Positions 20,202 through 30,600 of a DNA stretch of 58,122 nucleotides are shown piece by piece (position 1 is the stretch's first letter; every line of letters begins with the position of its first letter). This DNA comes from Kofleriaceae bacterium (GTDB lineage Bacteria; Myxococcota_A; Polyangia; Haliangiales; Haliangiaceae): positions 1 through 58,122 of the forward strand of contig JALHPV010000010.1 of the NCBI GenBank assembly GCA_022842285.1, read 5' to 3'. A program made the translations under genes and the position numbers. Under the pieces are notes generated by a model. That model was not told the DNA's origin. It made no database searches and saw nothing but the letters and a program-made list of their open reading frames with translations.

Positions 20202-20740
20202 GCGAGCTCCTCGATGGTGAGGTTTGCATTCGTGTAGATGCAGACCTCGGCGGCGATGGCCATCGCGGACTCGACGATGGCGCGGGCAGAGAGCTCGGTG
20301 TGGCGATACAGCGCCCGGGCGGCCGACAGGGCGTAGCTGCCCCCCGAGCCGATGGCGCACACGCCGTCGTCGGGCTCGATGACGTCGCCGGATCCCGACA
20401 GGATGAACGTGGCCTCGCTGTCGGCGACGACGAGCATCGCCTCGAGGCGACGCAGCGCGCGGTCGGTGCGCCACTCCTTCGCCAGCTCGACGGCGGCGCG
20501 CCGCAAGGGGCTGCGCTGCTCGCGGAGCTTGTCGTCGAGGCGCTCGAACAGCGCGATACCGTCGGCAGCAGAGCCGGCGAACCCGCCGATCGCCCGGCCC
20601 TCGCCCAGGCGCCGCACCTTGCGCGCGCCGCCCTTCACGACCGTGTTGCCGAGGGTCACCTGACCATCGCCGGCGACCACGACGGAACCGCCGCGGCGCA
20701 CGGACAGGATCGTCGTCGAGTGAATCTCGGGTTGCTTCAC
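20198..20740 (-). CDS. hslV: ATP-dependent protease proteolytic subunit HslV
   Basis: The 180-residue peptidase is related to proteasome beta subunits. The expected mature N-terminus [10 protein letters not shown] gives catalytic Thr9, after an eight-residue propeptide that must be removed. [11 protein letters not shown] and the later [14 protein letters not shown] are typical. It starts with GTG 13 nt after the xerC stop, giving the order xerC-hslV-hslU seen in many proteobacteria. Confidence 0.97.
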   Translation of the reverse strand: MKQPEIHSTTILSVRRGGSVVVAGDGQVTLGNTVVKGGARKVRRLGEGRAIGGFAGSAADGIALFERLDDKLREQRSPLRRAAVELAKEWRTDRALRRLEAMLVVADSEATFILSGSGDVIEPDDGVCAIGSGGSYALSAARALYRHTELSARAIVESAMAIAAEVCIYTNANLTIEELA

Positions 20741-20753
20741 CCTCGAAGGGGTA

Positions 20754-21737
20754 TCACGGCTTCGCTTTCGCGCGAGGATGGGCGTCGTCGTAGACCTTCA
20801 TCAGGTGGTCGAGGGACACCTTGGTATAGATCTGCGTCGAGCTCAGGCTGGCGTGCCCCAGGAGCTCCTGGATGGCCCGCAGGTCGACGCCGCCATCGAG
20901 GAGATGGGTGGCGAACGAGTGCCGCAACGCGTGGGGCGTGGCCGCCGCGTGCACCCCACCGGCGACGGTCCACTTCTTCACCATGCGCTGCACCGACCGC
21001 GGGGTCAGGCGCTCGCCGGTGGCATTGACGAAGAGCGCCTGCCCGGTGGCTCCGAGGGCGCGACGGGCCGGCAGATACTCCTTCAGGGCACGGTCGGCGC
21101 TCCCGCCAACGGGCACCTGGCGTGACTTGTTCCCCTTGCCCCGGCGGACGAGCAGCATCGGGGTGCCGTAGCGGTCGCGATCGATGTCGTCGAGATCGAG
21201 GGCGCAAGCCTCGCTGACACGCAGGCCAGTGCCGTAGACGAGCTCCATGAGCGCGGCATCGCGCAGCCGCAGGAGGCCGTGCCGGACCGCCTCGGCCGAC
21301 GACAGCGCGCGCGCGGTGATCGCGGCCTGGGTGGCCGTCGGCGCCTCGACGAGCCGGAACGCATCGTCGACATCGAGGGCGCGGGGGAGGCCCCGCTTCT
21401 TCTTCGGTCCGCGGACGCCCGTCGCCGGATTGCCGGTGATGACGCCGCGCTTCTCGAGGAAGCGCCCGAACGCGCGGATCGAGGACAGCTTGCGACCGAT
21501 GGTCGCCGGTCCGTTCTCGCCAAACAGGGCGGCGAGCTGACCGCGCACATCGAGGGCCGAGAGGCGGTTCAGCGGCACATCCTGTCCGCGCTTGGCCCTG
21601 GTGAACTCGCGGAGCGCGATCACGTCGCGCAGATAGACCTCGACTGTCTTCGGGGAGTACGCCCGCTCGACCTCGAGGTAGCGCTGGAAGGCCGCGAGGG
21701 CATCGTCCCACTGCACGTCGAGCCGAGGATCGACCAA
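20754..21737 (-). CDS. xerC: Tyrosine recombinase XerC
   Basis: This 327-residue site-specific recombinase resolves chromosome dimers at dif together with XerD. The catalytic set is complete: R173 (GLRVSEA), K201 region (GKGNKSR), H269 and R272 ([10 protein letters not shown]), H295 (LLGHASLSS) and nucleophile Y304 (TQIYTKV). About 20 extra residues (132-152) lie before the catalytic domain's first conserved helix. The start codon is TTG, with GGGG about 8 nt upstream; a GTG at codon 8 is an alternative. It is the first gene of the minus-strand run to hslU. Confidence 0.95.
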   Translation of the reverse strand: MVDPRLDVQWDDALAAFQRYLEVERAYSPKTVEVYLRDVIALREFTRAKRGQDVPLNRLSALDVRGQLAALFGENGPATIGRKLSSIRAFGRFLEKRGVITGNPATGVRGPKKKRGLPRALDVDDAFRLVEAPTATQAAITARALSSAEAVRHGLLRLRDAALMELVYGTGLRVSEACALDLDDIDRDRYGTPMLLVRRGKGNKSRQVPVGGSADRALKEYLPARRALGATGQALFVNATGERLTPRSVQRMVKKWTVAGGVHAAATPHALRHSFATHLLDGGVDLRAIQELLGHASLSSTQIYTKVSLDHLMKVYDDAHPRAKAKP

Positions 21738-21940
21738 GAGCCGCCCCGACGCGAGTTTGTTGGTCCCCGACCGCGATCGGTGTCTCCCGGCCGCACCAGG
21801 TCACAGGGCTGGTAGGCCTCCGCGTGAGCGGCGGCGGGCTCGCGGGGACTCCGCGTGGGCACCAACGATTGGCGATCGGCCGTGGTGGCAAGGATCGGTC
21901 ACCAGACAACAGGCCGCGCATTCGTGGTGTCCTAGCCGCG
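21738..21940. promoter_or_regulatory. Divergent intergenic region, xerC operon and lipoprotein gene
   Basis: The 203-bp region separates two divergent genes, so it must hold promoters for both. I see no confident -35/-10 pair, tRNA or repeat. The plus-strand frame is open from 21824, but the residues before 21941 are Arg/Gly-rich and look non-coding. Confidence 0.4.
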
Positions 21941-22693
21941 ATGACGACGTGGGTCCCCACCCTGGGTCTGGCCACGGCGAGCAGCCTTTCGCTGTTCGTC
22001 GGCGCGTGCAGTCGGACGCTGCCGCCGCCCATGATGGCGTTCCACGGCGACACGTCCGCCGAGCCCCGGGGCGCGACGAGCGCGATGCTCGTGGTTGGCC
22101 TCGCCGGTCCGTCGTTCTACGACGCGTACGGTCTGGCGATCCGCGTCGAGCACCAGGACACCACGCGGCGCACGATCGGGGTCGAGCTGTCGGGGGGCAG
22201 CGACGGCGTCGAATGGCTGCTCGGCGTGCGCGGCTACATGCGCCACACCCCCCGCTCACACGACTGGGTCGCGGCGACCTACGGCATCGGCCTCAGCTAC
22301 CTGAGCCCGGGCCTCGTGACTGGTTCGATCCACGCTGGGGCTGCCGTCTCGTACGTGAACGACACCGCGCAGCCGTTCCTCGCGACCGGCCTCGCGCTCG
22401 CCGTCCCCCTGCGTCAAGCGACGCGCGACTGGCATCCCCCGGTCCCGTGCCTGGACCAGATCGACCCGCTCAAGACCATCCTGGATGCCGAAGACAACCC
22501 GGCCGGCTGCATCGAGGAGCCGCGCGAGGTCCCGGTCTTCGACACGGAGCTGTTCTTCGTACTCGAAGGTGGCGTCGCCGTTCCGGTCGGAGCCACGGGC
22601 AACCAGCTCTCCCTCGACATCGGCGTCGCCCGCGGTCTCCTCGGCGACAACAAGGTGCAGCAGGCCAGCATCGCCGACCGCTACACGTTCTAG
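21941..22693 (+). CDS. Putative lipoprotein, unknown function
   Basis: The 250-residue protein starts MTTWVPTLGLATASSLSLF and has a lipobox-like VGAC, so it is probably lipidated at that cysteine and exported. The rest is rich in Gly and alternating hydrophobic residues (LLGVRGYMRH, ATYGIGLSYLSPGL, LEGGVAVPVG), which suggests beta strands and an outer-membrane or barrel-like fold. I do not recognise the family. The stop shares the palindrome CTAG (22690-22693) with the stop of the convergent gene. Confidence 0.75.
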   Translation: MTTWVPTLGLATASSLSLFVGACSRTLPPPMMAFHGDTSAEPRGATSAMLVVGLAGPSFYDAYGLAIRVEHQDTTRRTIGVELSGGSDGVEWLLGVRGYMRHTPRSHDWVAATYGIGLSYLSPGLVTGSIHAGAAVSYVNDTAQPFLATGLALAVPLRQATRDWHPPVPCLDQIDPLKTILDAEDNPAGCIEEPREVPVFDTELFFVLEGGVAVPVGATGNQLSLDIGVARGLLGDNKVQQASIADRYTF

Positions 22694-24507
22694 TCGCGGC
22701 GGTTGATGGTGGTCGCGAGGGCGCCGAGGCCGACCGAGAACAGCAGCGCATGCCCGTTCGCGACCACCACGTCGTTCAGGCTCGCGTCCTCGACCGTGCT
22801 CGGGCCGAACCCGATGTACCGGAACCCGAGGAAGAAGCCGTTCGCCGAGGAGTCGTCGCGCCTGCGCGAGACGAGGAGACGCACCTCGAGCTCGTCGTGG
22901 TCGGCGGCGTCGAGCCCCCACGCCCGCATGCCGCGGACGAGAAGCATGCTCGACTGCGCGGAGTACAGAGCCACCGAGGCTTCGACGGCGACGTCGAGCG
23001 CGGACGCCGGCCCGATGCTGCCCACGCCGCCGCCCCCGAGGATCGAGACATTCGCGATCCCCAGCGGCAGGTTGAGCCCCACCATCGTGCGGACCTCGCC
23101 GATGAGCTCGCCGCCGCCGCGACCGAGCATCACGCCCAGGTCGAACGCGAGCGCGCCCTTGGTGAGGCGAGCGTCGGCCGAGACGAACGGGGCGAGGTAG
23201 CGCTCGCGCGTGGGCGTCGGCTCGAAGGTCGCGAGGCCGCCGCTCAGGTACGCGGCGAAGGGCATCGCGCGGGCGGCACCTGACCGCGGGCCGGCCTCCG
23301 CTCCCGGGGGAGTCGGGGCGGCCGGATCTGTCACGCGCACGCCGAGCGCTGGTTCGATGACGGCCACGAACGCCTTCACCTTCTCGAGCCCGCGCGGCGT
23401 CAGCACCGGCGACCCGTGCGGACCGATCACGATCACCGTGAAGCTGCCGAGCACGGTCTTCACGCACTGGGTGGCAATGAAGCGCGTGTCCGATGACATC
23501 GAGAACGCGCCGTCGCCGGAGGGGGGAAAGATCTGCTCGGGCTCGGCGAGCTTCGTCGTGCCGTTGATGCACTCCTTGGCGACGATGACGGAGTACGGGT
23601 TGTCGAGGCCCATGAAGCCATCGCTCGTGGAGAAGCCGGCCTCGCTGCCATCGAAGTGCTTCCAGGCCCCCACGCCCGGCGCGGCCGGTACGCGCGCGGC
23701 CAGCCGCGGCACGACGAGCTCGGCGGTACCGTCGTAGACGACGGGGCTCCCGAACGTGGCGAGCGCCGTGACGCGCAGGATCTCGAGGAGCAAGGGCATG
23801 CCGGTATCGGCGCCCTTGATGTACTTGGCGACGAGCATCCCCGGGTCGAGGTCGAGGCAGACGGCGCGGCCCTCCTTCCACTCGAAGGCATAGGGCGACC
23901 AGCCCACTGGCGTGATCGTGGACGGCGTCGCGTCCGCGCCGAGGGACGCGACGAGCTCGTCGCTGCAATGCGCGGCCGACGTGCGGATGGTGAGCTGGAT
24001 CCCCGCCGGCGCGCTCGCGTCCGATCGCACGGCGAGGAAGGCTGACGTGTCGGGGCTGTTCGGCTTCGAGGGCTCGAGCTGCGCGACGGTGAAGAACGGA
24101 AAGCGCACGACGAGCGGCCCTACCGTGACCGGCGGAATCACCGCGTCGGCGAGCAGGGCCACGATGGGCTCGGCCGCGTTGTCCCGCACGGTGATCGCGA
24201 GCGAGTCGGTCCCGCGTTGCACGCACAGGGTGACGCCACCCGGCACCGCCTCGGCGACCGGCCAGACGTTGGGCTTGATCCAGACGGGCGTAGCCGAGGT
24301 GGCGGGGCGAGCCGCGCACGCGCGCGGATCGAGGCTCACGTCGACCGGCGACTGCCCGGGCGTGGTGAGCTGATCGACGGCGCCCGCTTGCTGGTACGTC
24401 CAGCCGGCCGGCAGGTCGAGCGCGAGGCCCACGTTCACGAAGGTCGTCTTCGCGTGGGCGGTGGTCGCGCCGACGAGGAGCGCGAGCACAGCTAGGATGA
24501 ACCGCAC
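22690..24507 (-). CDS. Exported protein of unknown function
   Basis: This protein of 605 residues starts at GTG with a clear signal peptide (RFILAVLALLVGATTAHA). Residues 20-410 alternate short hydrophobic strands and Gly/Pro turns, with scattered cysteines that may form disulfides (DPRACAARP, GVTLCVQRG, AHCSDELV, ATQCVKTV). A Pro/Ala-rich linker near 415-435 leads to a C-terminal part (about 440-605) rich in beta-strand patterns such as FDLGVMLGRGGGELIGEV, perhaps membrane-embedded. I do not recognise it. It follows the dehydrogenase gene by 15 nt and is probably co-transcribed. Confidence 0.75.
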   Translation of the reverse strand: MRFILAVLALLVGATTAHAKTTFVNVGLALDLPAGWTYQQAGAVDQLTTPGQSPVDVSLDPRACAARPATSATPVWIKPNVWPVAEAVPGGVTLCVQRGTDSLAITVRDNAAEPIVALLADAVIPPVTVGPLVVRFPFFTVAQLEPSKPNSPDTSAFLAVRSDASAPAGIQLTIRTSAAHCSDELVASLGADATPSTITPVGWSPYAFEWKEGRAVCLDLDPGMLVAKYIKGADTGMPLLLEILRVTALATFGSPVVYDGTAELVVPRLAARVPAAPGVGAWKHFDGSEAGFSTSDGFMGLDNPYSVIVAKECINGTTKLAEPEQIFPPSGDGAFSMSSDTRFIATQCVKTVLGSFTVIVIGPHGSPVLTPRGLEKVKAFVAVIEPALGVRVTDPAAPTPPGAEAGPRSGAARAMPFAAYLSGGLATFEPTPTRERYLAPFVSADARLTKGALAFDLGVMLGRGGGELIGEVRTMVGLNLPLGIANVSILGGGGVGSIGPASALDVAVEASVALYSAQSSMLLVRGMRAWGLDAADHDELEVRLLVSRRRDDSSANGFFLGFRYIGFGPSTVEDASLNDVVVANGHALLFSVGLGALATTINRRD

Positions 24508-24522
24508 GATCGTCTCACCCCG

Positions 24523-25212
24523 TCACAACGCGCCGGCAGGCGGGGTAAGCGTCACTTCCTCGACGGAGATGCCAGGCCGCGCGACGATCGCGACGAGAAA
24601 GCCGGCGACATCCGAGGGCCGCATCATCTTGCTGCGATCGAAGCCCGGCCGGTCATCCCAGATCGGGGTGTCGGTCGCCCCCGGGAGGAGGCTCGTGACC
24701 CGGACATCGAAGGGGCGCGCTTCCTCGGCGAGCACGCGCATGAGCCCGAGCTGGCCGGCCTTGGCCGCGGTGTAGCCACTGCAATCCGAAAACGCGCGGT
24801 GCGCGACGTGCGAGCCGATGGCGACGATGTGCCCTGCGCGCTGGGCGGTCATGCGCTTCATGGCGGCGCGTGCACAGAGGAAGGTGCCGGTGATGTGCGC
24901 ATCGAGCATGCCGCGCACGTCGGTGACGCTCGCGTGGAGCACGGGCGCGAACGTCCCCGTGCCGTGCGAGAGCACCACGATGTCGAGCGCGGGCGTGGCC
25001 GCGAAGACCGCCGCGACCTGTGCCTCGTCCGTGACGTCGAGGTGCGCGGTGACGACCTCGCCGAAGACGGGCGTCGGGACGGGGCCGCCCGGATACCGGC
25101 GCGCGCATGCGATGACGGCGGCTCCTTCCGCGGCCAGCGCCTGCGCACACGCCGCGCCGATACCGCTCGATCCACCCGTAACGATAGCCGTCTTGCCCAC
25201 GAGGCGAGCCAT
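24523..25212 (-). CDS. Short-chain dehydrogenase/reductase
   Basis: The 229-residue Rossmann enzyme has the SDR set: TGGSSGIG at 12-19 for NAD(P) binding, S134 and Y147-x3-K151 (SGYTAAK) as catalytic residues, and LSHGTG in place of the NAG motif. After the active site PGATDTPIW follows, as in classical SDRs. The substrate cannot be told. I chose the start at MARLVGKTAIVTGG; the frame is open upstream but that part is the shadow of the divergent lipoprotein gene, whose start is only 30 bp away. Confidence 0.92.
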   Translation of the reverse strand: MARLVGKTAIVTGGSSGIGAACAQALAAEGAAVIACARRYPGGPVPTPVFGEVVTAHLDVTDEAQVAAVFAATPALDIVVLSHGTGTFAPVLHASVTDVRGMLDAHITGTFLCARAAMKRMTAQRAGHIVAIGSHVAHRAFSDCSGYTAAKAGQLGLMRVLAEEARPFDVRVTSLLPGATDTPIWDDRPGFDRSKMMRPSDVAGFLVAIVARPGISVEEVTLTPPAGAL

Positions 25213-25242
25213 GGCAGCAGAGTACCCGTGATACGAGAGCAC

Positions 25243-26730
25243 ATGGTCAAGCCGCTGCTCGGAACCTGCCTCCTGACGCTCCTGGCCGCGTGCCCCTCGT
25301 CGAAAGGACCCGCCCAGGCGATCCAGCCGACGCAGCCCACGATCGCCGATGCTGACAAGTCGACGGCCCCCCCGAAGGTCGAAGCGTGCGCCACGCCGGC
25401 CCGTCACGACCTGATGGCCGTGGACTGGACGCCGGAGCTTCGCGGCGACCTCGAGGTCGCGATGAAGGAGGGCGTCGCGCTCGTCCACTATGACTGCAAG
25501 ACGCTCACGCTCGAGCCGGCCTGCACGCTCGAAGGCTCGTACGGCTTCATCGGCACGACGCGCCGCGAGAAGCAGATCGAGATGAACACCAACGACGAGG
25601 TGGCAGCGAACCTGCCCATCTCGGGCATCTCGTGGCTCACCGAGGTCGGCGGCAAGCTCGACCGCGAGCGCGGCATGCTGGCGAAGCTCGTCTCGATCGG
25701 GAAGCGATCGTCGGCGAAGAAGGTCGCACAGCGCGCGGAGCTCGCGGGCTCGTGCGACGGCGCCACGCACTTCGTCCGCGCCGCGACCATCGGCGCCTTC
25801 GCGGTCGCGACGGGCTCGCGCGCGGAGCTGGGGGCGACGCTCACCATCATGGGCAAGGGCGCCTCCGGAACGTCCGAGTCCGCGACCAAGATCGCCTCCC
25901 AGGACGGCGATCTCGCCGCGTGTGGCACGGCCACGCCCGACGCGAAGGCGCCGCCGGATCAGTGCGGCGCCCTCGTGCGCATCGAGCTCGAGCCGATCGG
26001 AGGGACGGCGCCGGCGATCACCGAGCCCGGCACGATCGTCGACGTACCGGTGACCGCGTGCGCCCCGGGCTTCGCGTTCGCCGACGGCGCGTGTCGCCGC
26101 CCCGACGTGCCGCACGAATGCGCGCCGAGCGCTCCGGGCGACTGCGCGAAGCAGTGCGACGCGGGCAACGCGACGAGCTGCGCCACGCTGGCGGTCGCCT
26201 ACCGCAACGGCACCGGCGTCGCGAAAGACTGGGCGAAGGCGTCCGAGCTTGCGACGAAGGCTTGCGACGGGGAGAGCACCCTGGGCTGTCGGGTGGCGGG
26301 CCTCGCGAAGGTGGGCGGCGAAGGCACGAAGCAGGATGCCGACGGCGGCCTCGCGCTGCTCGCGAAGGCCTGCTCGGCCGGCGACGGCGCGGCGTGCGTG
26401 GATCTCGGCACGGCGCAGCTCGGCAGCAAGCAGCTCGCGGACCAGGCGCAGTATTCATTCCGCCGCGCCTGCTACGGCGGCGGCGAGTTCGAAGGCTGTG
26501 CGTATCTCGGCATCCTCTACGCCGATGGCAAGGGCGGCGTCAGCAAGAGCGGCAAGCTCGCGGCGTCGTTCTTCGAGAAGGGCTGCAAGGAGGGCTCGCT
26601 GCGCGCATGCACGGGCCTCGCGAAGTTGCTCTCGGCGGGCACGGGGGTGCCGAAGAACAAGGAGCGCGCGAAGGCGCTCTACGAGCAGGCATGCAACGGC
26701 GGCTTCCAGCCGGCCTGCGGGAAGAAGTGA
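25243..26730 (+). CDS. Sel1-repeat lipoprotein
   Basis: A protein of 495 residues. The lipoprotein signal is MVKPLLGTCLLTLLAAC. The middle (about 60-270) is unlike anything I recognise. The C-terminal part (about 290-495) consists of Cys-containing Sel1-type helical repeats, for example ATSCATLAVAYRNGTGVAKD, with Cys pairs spaced as in disulfide-stabilised Hcp-like proteins. Such proteins usually hold protein partners in the periplasm. It starts 30 bp from the divergent dehydrogenase and is followed after 2 nt by another lipoprotein gene. Confidence 0.85.
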   Translation: MVKPLLGTCLLTLLAACPSSKGPAQAIQPTQPTIADADKSTAPPKVEACATPARHDLMAVDWTPELRGDLEVAMKEGVALVHYDCKTLTLEPACTLEGSYGFIGTTRREKQIEMNTNDEVAANLPISGISWLTEVGGKLDRERGMLAKLVSIGKRSSAKKVAQRAELAGSCDGATHFVRAATIGAFAVATGSRAELGATLTIMGKGASGTSESATKIASQDGDLAACGTATPDAKAPPDQCGALVRIELEPIGGTAPAITEPGTIVDVPVTACAPGFAFADGACRRPDVPHECAPSAPGDCAKQCDAGNATSCATLAVAYRNGTGVAKDWAKASELATKACDGESTLGCRVAGLAKVGGEGTKQDADGGLALLAKACSAGDGAACVDLGTAQLGSKQLADQAQYSFRRACYGGGEFEGCAYLGILYADGKGGVSKSGKLAASFFEKGCKEGSLRACTGLAKLLSAGTGVPKNKERAKALYEQACNGGFQPACGKK

Positions 26731-26732
26731 CG

Positions 26733-27644
26733 ATGCGTACCCTCCTCCTGCTCCTCCCGCTCGCGAGCTGCGGTGATGACACCACGCTGACGCCCGACGC
26801 GGCCCCGCCCGATGCAGCCTCGCCGGACGCGTCCTTCGATGCGCCTGGCGCGGTATGCGGCGACGCGGGCGCACCTCCTGTCCGCGTGCGCATCGTGGAT
26901 GCAGCCGGCTCCCCCGTCGCCGCGGATCGCGTCCGGTGGCGCGAGGCCGAGACCGCCGACGGGTTCTGGCTCGAGGCCGCGGAGGCCACGTGTCTCGGCG
27001 CCACCCCGTGTACCGAGTGGGCGATCACCGGCCCCCTGCCCGCGCGCATCCTCGTCACGGCCGACCGCTATCGCGCAGGCGTGGCGGTGCCGGGGCGCCC
27101 GACGTGTATCTACTATGCGACCACCGTCGCGCAGCTCGGCGAGCTCGCTCGCTCGCCGAGCGTCCCGCAGGTCCTCGCGCTGACCCTCGCCGAGGACTCG
27201 CTGTGGTGTGATGACGGCCCGGGGGGCACCGTCTTCGGCCCCGAGGGCAGTGACACGTTCCACGCCATCACCGCCGGCGATTGCGTTGCCGAGCCCGAGC
27301 CCGTGACGGGGGACCTCGCGGTGCGCACGGTCGACGACCGGGGCGAGCCCCTCCCCGCCACGCGCGCGTACTGGTACTACCCGCCGAAGTCTCCGGACTA
27401 TGATGGCGAGCACCCCATGGTCTGCGCCGATACCCGGTGCACGAGCTGGGTGGCACCGGAGTCGCCCCGGCCCGGGATGATCTACATCGCCGCGAACGCG
27501 GCCGGCCCCACGCTGCCCCCGTTCTACGCGGATGACTACGCGCTCGCCGGGTACGGCGCCCGCCCCGTCCAGTTCACCGGCACCGCGGCCACGGAGCAGC
27601 TGTCGATCGAGCTCGTGTACTCGACCACCCCCGACCCCAAGTAG
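26733..27644 (+). CDS. Putative lipoprotein, unknown function
   Basis: The 303-residue protein starts MRTLLLLLPLASCGDD, with lipobox LASC. An Asp/Ala/Pro-rich linker (to about 45) follows, as in many myxobacterial surface lipoproteins. Then come two similar stretches (PPVRVRIVDAAGSPVAADRV and TGDLAVRTVDDRGEPLPATR), each beginning like a carboxypeptidase-regulatory or Ig-like beta sandwich. Cysteines occur in both. Start chosen from the lipobox and the 2-nt gap to the Sel1 gene, which suggests one operon. Confidence 0.78.
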   Translation: MRTLLLLLPLASCGDDTTLTPDAAPPDAASPDASFDAPGAVCGDAGAPPVRVRIVDAAGSPVAADRVRWREAETADGFWLEAAEATCLGATPCTEWAITGPLPARILVTADRYRAGVAVPGRPTCIYYATTVAQLGELARSPSVPQVLALTLAEDSLWCDDGPGGTVFGPEGSDTFHAITAGDCVAEPEPVTGDLAVRTVDDRGEPLPATRAYWYYPPKSPDYDGEHPMVCADTRCTSWVAPESPRPGMIYIAANAAGPTLPPFYADDYALAGYGARPVQFTGTAATEQLSIELVYSTTPDPK

Positions 27645-27659
27645 CGCGCGAGCTGCACG

Positions 27660-30600
27660 ATGGTAGCCCTCGATGATCGCGTGACGTTTCCGGCCGAGCT
27701 GCCCATCTCGGCGCGCGCGCTCGACATCGCGGACGCCATCGCCGCGCATCAGGTGATCATCATCGCGGGCGAGACGGGGTCGGGCAAGACGACCCAGCTG
27801 CCCAAGATCTGCCTCGCGATGGGCTACCAGCGGATCGGGTGCACCCAGCCTCGTCGTATCGCGGCCACGAGCGTGGCGGCCCGAGTCGCCCAGGAGCTGC
27901 AGACGGAGCTGGGCGAGGTCGTCGGGTACAAGGTCCGCTTCAACGACCGCCTGAAGCCGACCTCGAACATCAAGTTCATGACGGACGGCATCCTGCTCGC
28001 GGAGATCCAGAGCGATCCGCTGCTGCGGGCCTACGACGTCATCATCATCGACGAGGCGCACGAGCGGAGCCTCAACATCGACTTCCTCCTCGGCTTCCTG
28101 AAGCGCCTCTTGCCGCGGCGGCGCGACCTGCGCGTGATCGTCAGTTCGGCCACGCTCGAGACGGAGCGCTTCGCGACGTTCTTCGGGGGCGCCCCCGTCG
28201 TCAGCGTATCGGGACGCACCTTCCCCGTCGACGTGCTCTACCGCCCGCCGCGCGAGGACGAACCGGACATCGCCGATGCCGTCGCGAACACGGTCAACGA
28301 GATCACGGAGATGGATCCGCGGAACGACGTACTCGTGTTCTTGCCGGGCGAGCGCGAGATCCGCGAATCGATGGCCGAGCTCGAGCAGCGCGCCCTGCCC
28401 CACACGACGATCCTGCCGCTCTACGCCCGCCTGTCCGCTGCCGAGCAGCAGCGGGTGTTCGCGCGGATGCCCGGCCGCCGCGTCATCCTCGCGACGAACG
28501 TGGCGGAGACCTCGCTGACGATTCCCGGCATCGTCTATGTCGTCGACGCGGGGCTCGCTCGCGTGAATCGGTACAGCGTGCGCACCGGTGTCACGCAGCT
28601 GCACATCGAGCCCATCTCGCGGGCGAGCGCGGATCAGCGCAAGGGCCGCTGCGGCCGCACCGCGAACGGCGTGTGCTTCCGGTTGTTCGAGGAGCAGGAC
28701 TTCCTCGCGCGGCCATCGCATACGGATCCCGAGATCAAGCGCGTCGGCCTCGCGGGCGTGATCCTGCGCATGAAGTCGCTGCGACTCGGCGACCTCGAGG
28801 GATTTCCGTTTCTCGATCCGCCCGCCCAGCGCGCCATCGACGAGGGGTACCGCGTGCTCGAAGAGCTCGGTGCGCTGGATGAACGTGGCGACCTGACGCA
28901 GCTCGGCGTCCAGCTCGGTCGCTTGCCGGTGGACCCGCGACTCGGCCGCATGATCCTCGGCGGGCGTGACGAGAATGCGCTGCGAGAAGTGCTCGTGATC
29001 GCGGCCGCCCTCGGCCTCCAGGATCCACGCGAGCGTCCGCAGGCCGCGCAGCAGAAGGCCGACGAGGCCCATCGGAAGTTCCAGGACGAGGGCAGCGACT
29101 TCGTCGGCTACCTGAAGCTGTGGGACTTCTGGGTCACGAATCGTGCCCGGTCGAAGAACCAGCGCTACAAGCTCTGCCGCGAGAACTTCCTCAACTACAA
29201 CCGCATGCGCGAGTGGGAGGACATCCACGAGCAGTTGAGGCGCGGCGTGAGCGAGCTCGGGTTCTCTCCCTCCGAGCAGCCGGCGAGTGGGGAGGCCATT
29301 CATCGCGCGTTGATGCCCGGCCTCCTGTCGAAGCTCGGGCTGTTCCATCCCGAGTCGCGCATGTACATCGGCGCGCGCGCGATGAAGTTCGCGATCCACC
29401 CGGGCTCGGGCCTCGCCCGCAAGCCCCCGGCCTGGGTGATGGCGGCCGAGCTCGTCGAGACCACGCGCCTCTACGCCCGGACCGTCGCCAAGATCGATCC
29501 GGTGTGGATCGAGCGCGCAGCCGGTTCGCTCGTGCGCCGCAGCTACGGCGACCCGCACTGGGAGATGAAGCCGGCGCAGGTCGTGGCGCGCGAGAACATC
29601 TCGCTCTACGGCCTGCCGATCGCGAATCGCAAGACGAACTACAGCGCCATCGACCCGGTGAGGTCGCGCGAGCTCTTCATCCTGCACGCGCTCGTGCGCG
29701 GCGAATACGTGACGAAGGGCGCGTTCGCGGCGCACAACCAGCAGCTGCTCGCCGACGTGGAGCGCATGCGCGACAAGGCGCGCGTCTCGGGCATGCTCGC
29801 CGACGAGTACACGCTCGTCGAGATCTTCGAGCAGCGCATCCCGCCGAGCGTGGTGAGCGGCAAGACGTTCGAGGACTGGCGCCGCGTCGCCGAGGCCAAG
29901 CAGCCGCGTCTGCTCTTCCTCGAGCTCGCGGATGTCCTGCAGAGCGAGGACGCCGGCCTGTCGCTGGCACGTTTCCCCGACGAGCTGGTGCTCGGCGGGA
30001 CGAAGCTGCCGCTCACGTACAAGTTCGATCCCGGCGAGGACGACGACGGCGTGACGGTCACCGTGCCGCTCGCGATGCTGCCGCAGCTCGATCCGGACGT
30101 GATGCGATGGATGGTCCCGGGCTGGCTCGAGCCGAAGCTCGTGGCGTTGCTGGAGTCGCTGCCGAAGACCCAGCGCAAGGCGCTCGCGCCCCTCCCCGAC
30201 CTCGCGCATGCGCTCGCGGGGGCCCTGAAGCCCTTCGCGGGTGGGCTCCTGCCGATGCTCGAGCGCGCCATCTTCGAGCGTACGGGCGAGCGCATCGGTC
30301 GCGATCAGTGGGATCTGCGCTCGGTCCCGCAACACCTCGGCTTCTGGTTCCGGATCGTCGACGAGCGCGACAAGCCGCTCGCGCAGGGCCGCGACCTCGC
30401 CGATCTCCAGAACGTGCTCGCGCAGCGGGCGAAAGCGCTGTGGACCGGCGCTCCGCGCGAACGCCACGAGCGCATCGGCATGAAGAGCTGGGACTTCGAC
30501 GTGCTCCCCGAGAACGTCTCGATCGAGGTCGCCGGACGGCGCGTCCCCGGCTATCCCGCCCTCGTCGACAACGATCTGACCGTCGACCTGAAGCTCCTCG

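Noticed and set aside
20754-21737. Tyrosine recombinase as a sign of a mobile element or integron
   Set aside because: It is the housekeeping XerC next to hslVU; no attachment sites or element genes lie around it.
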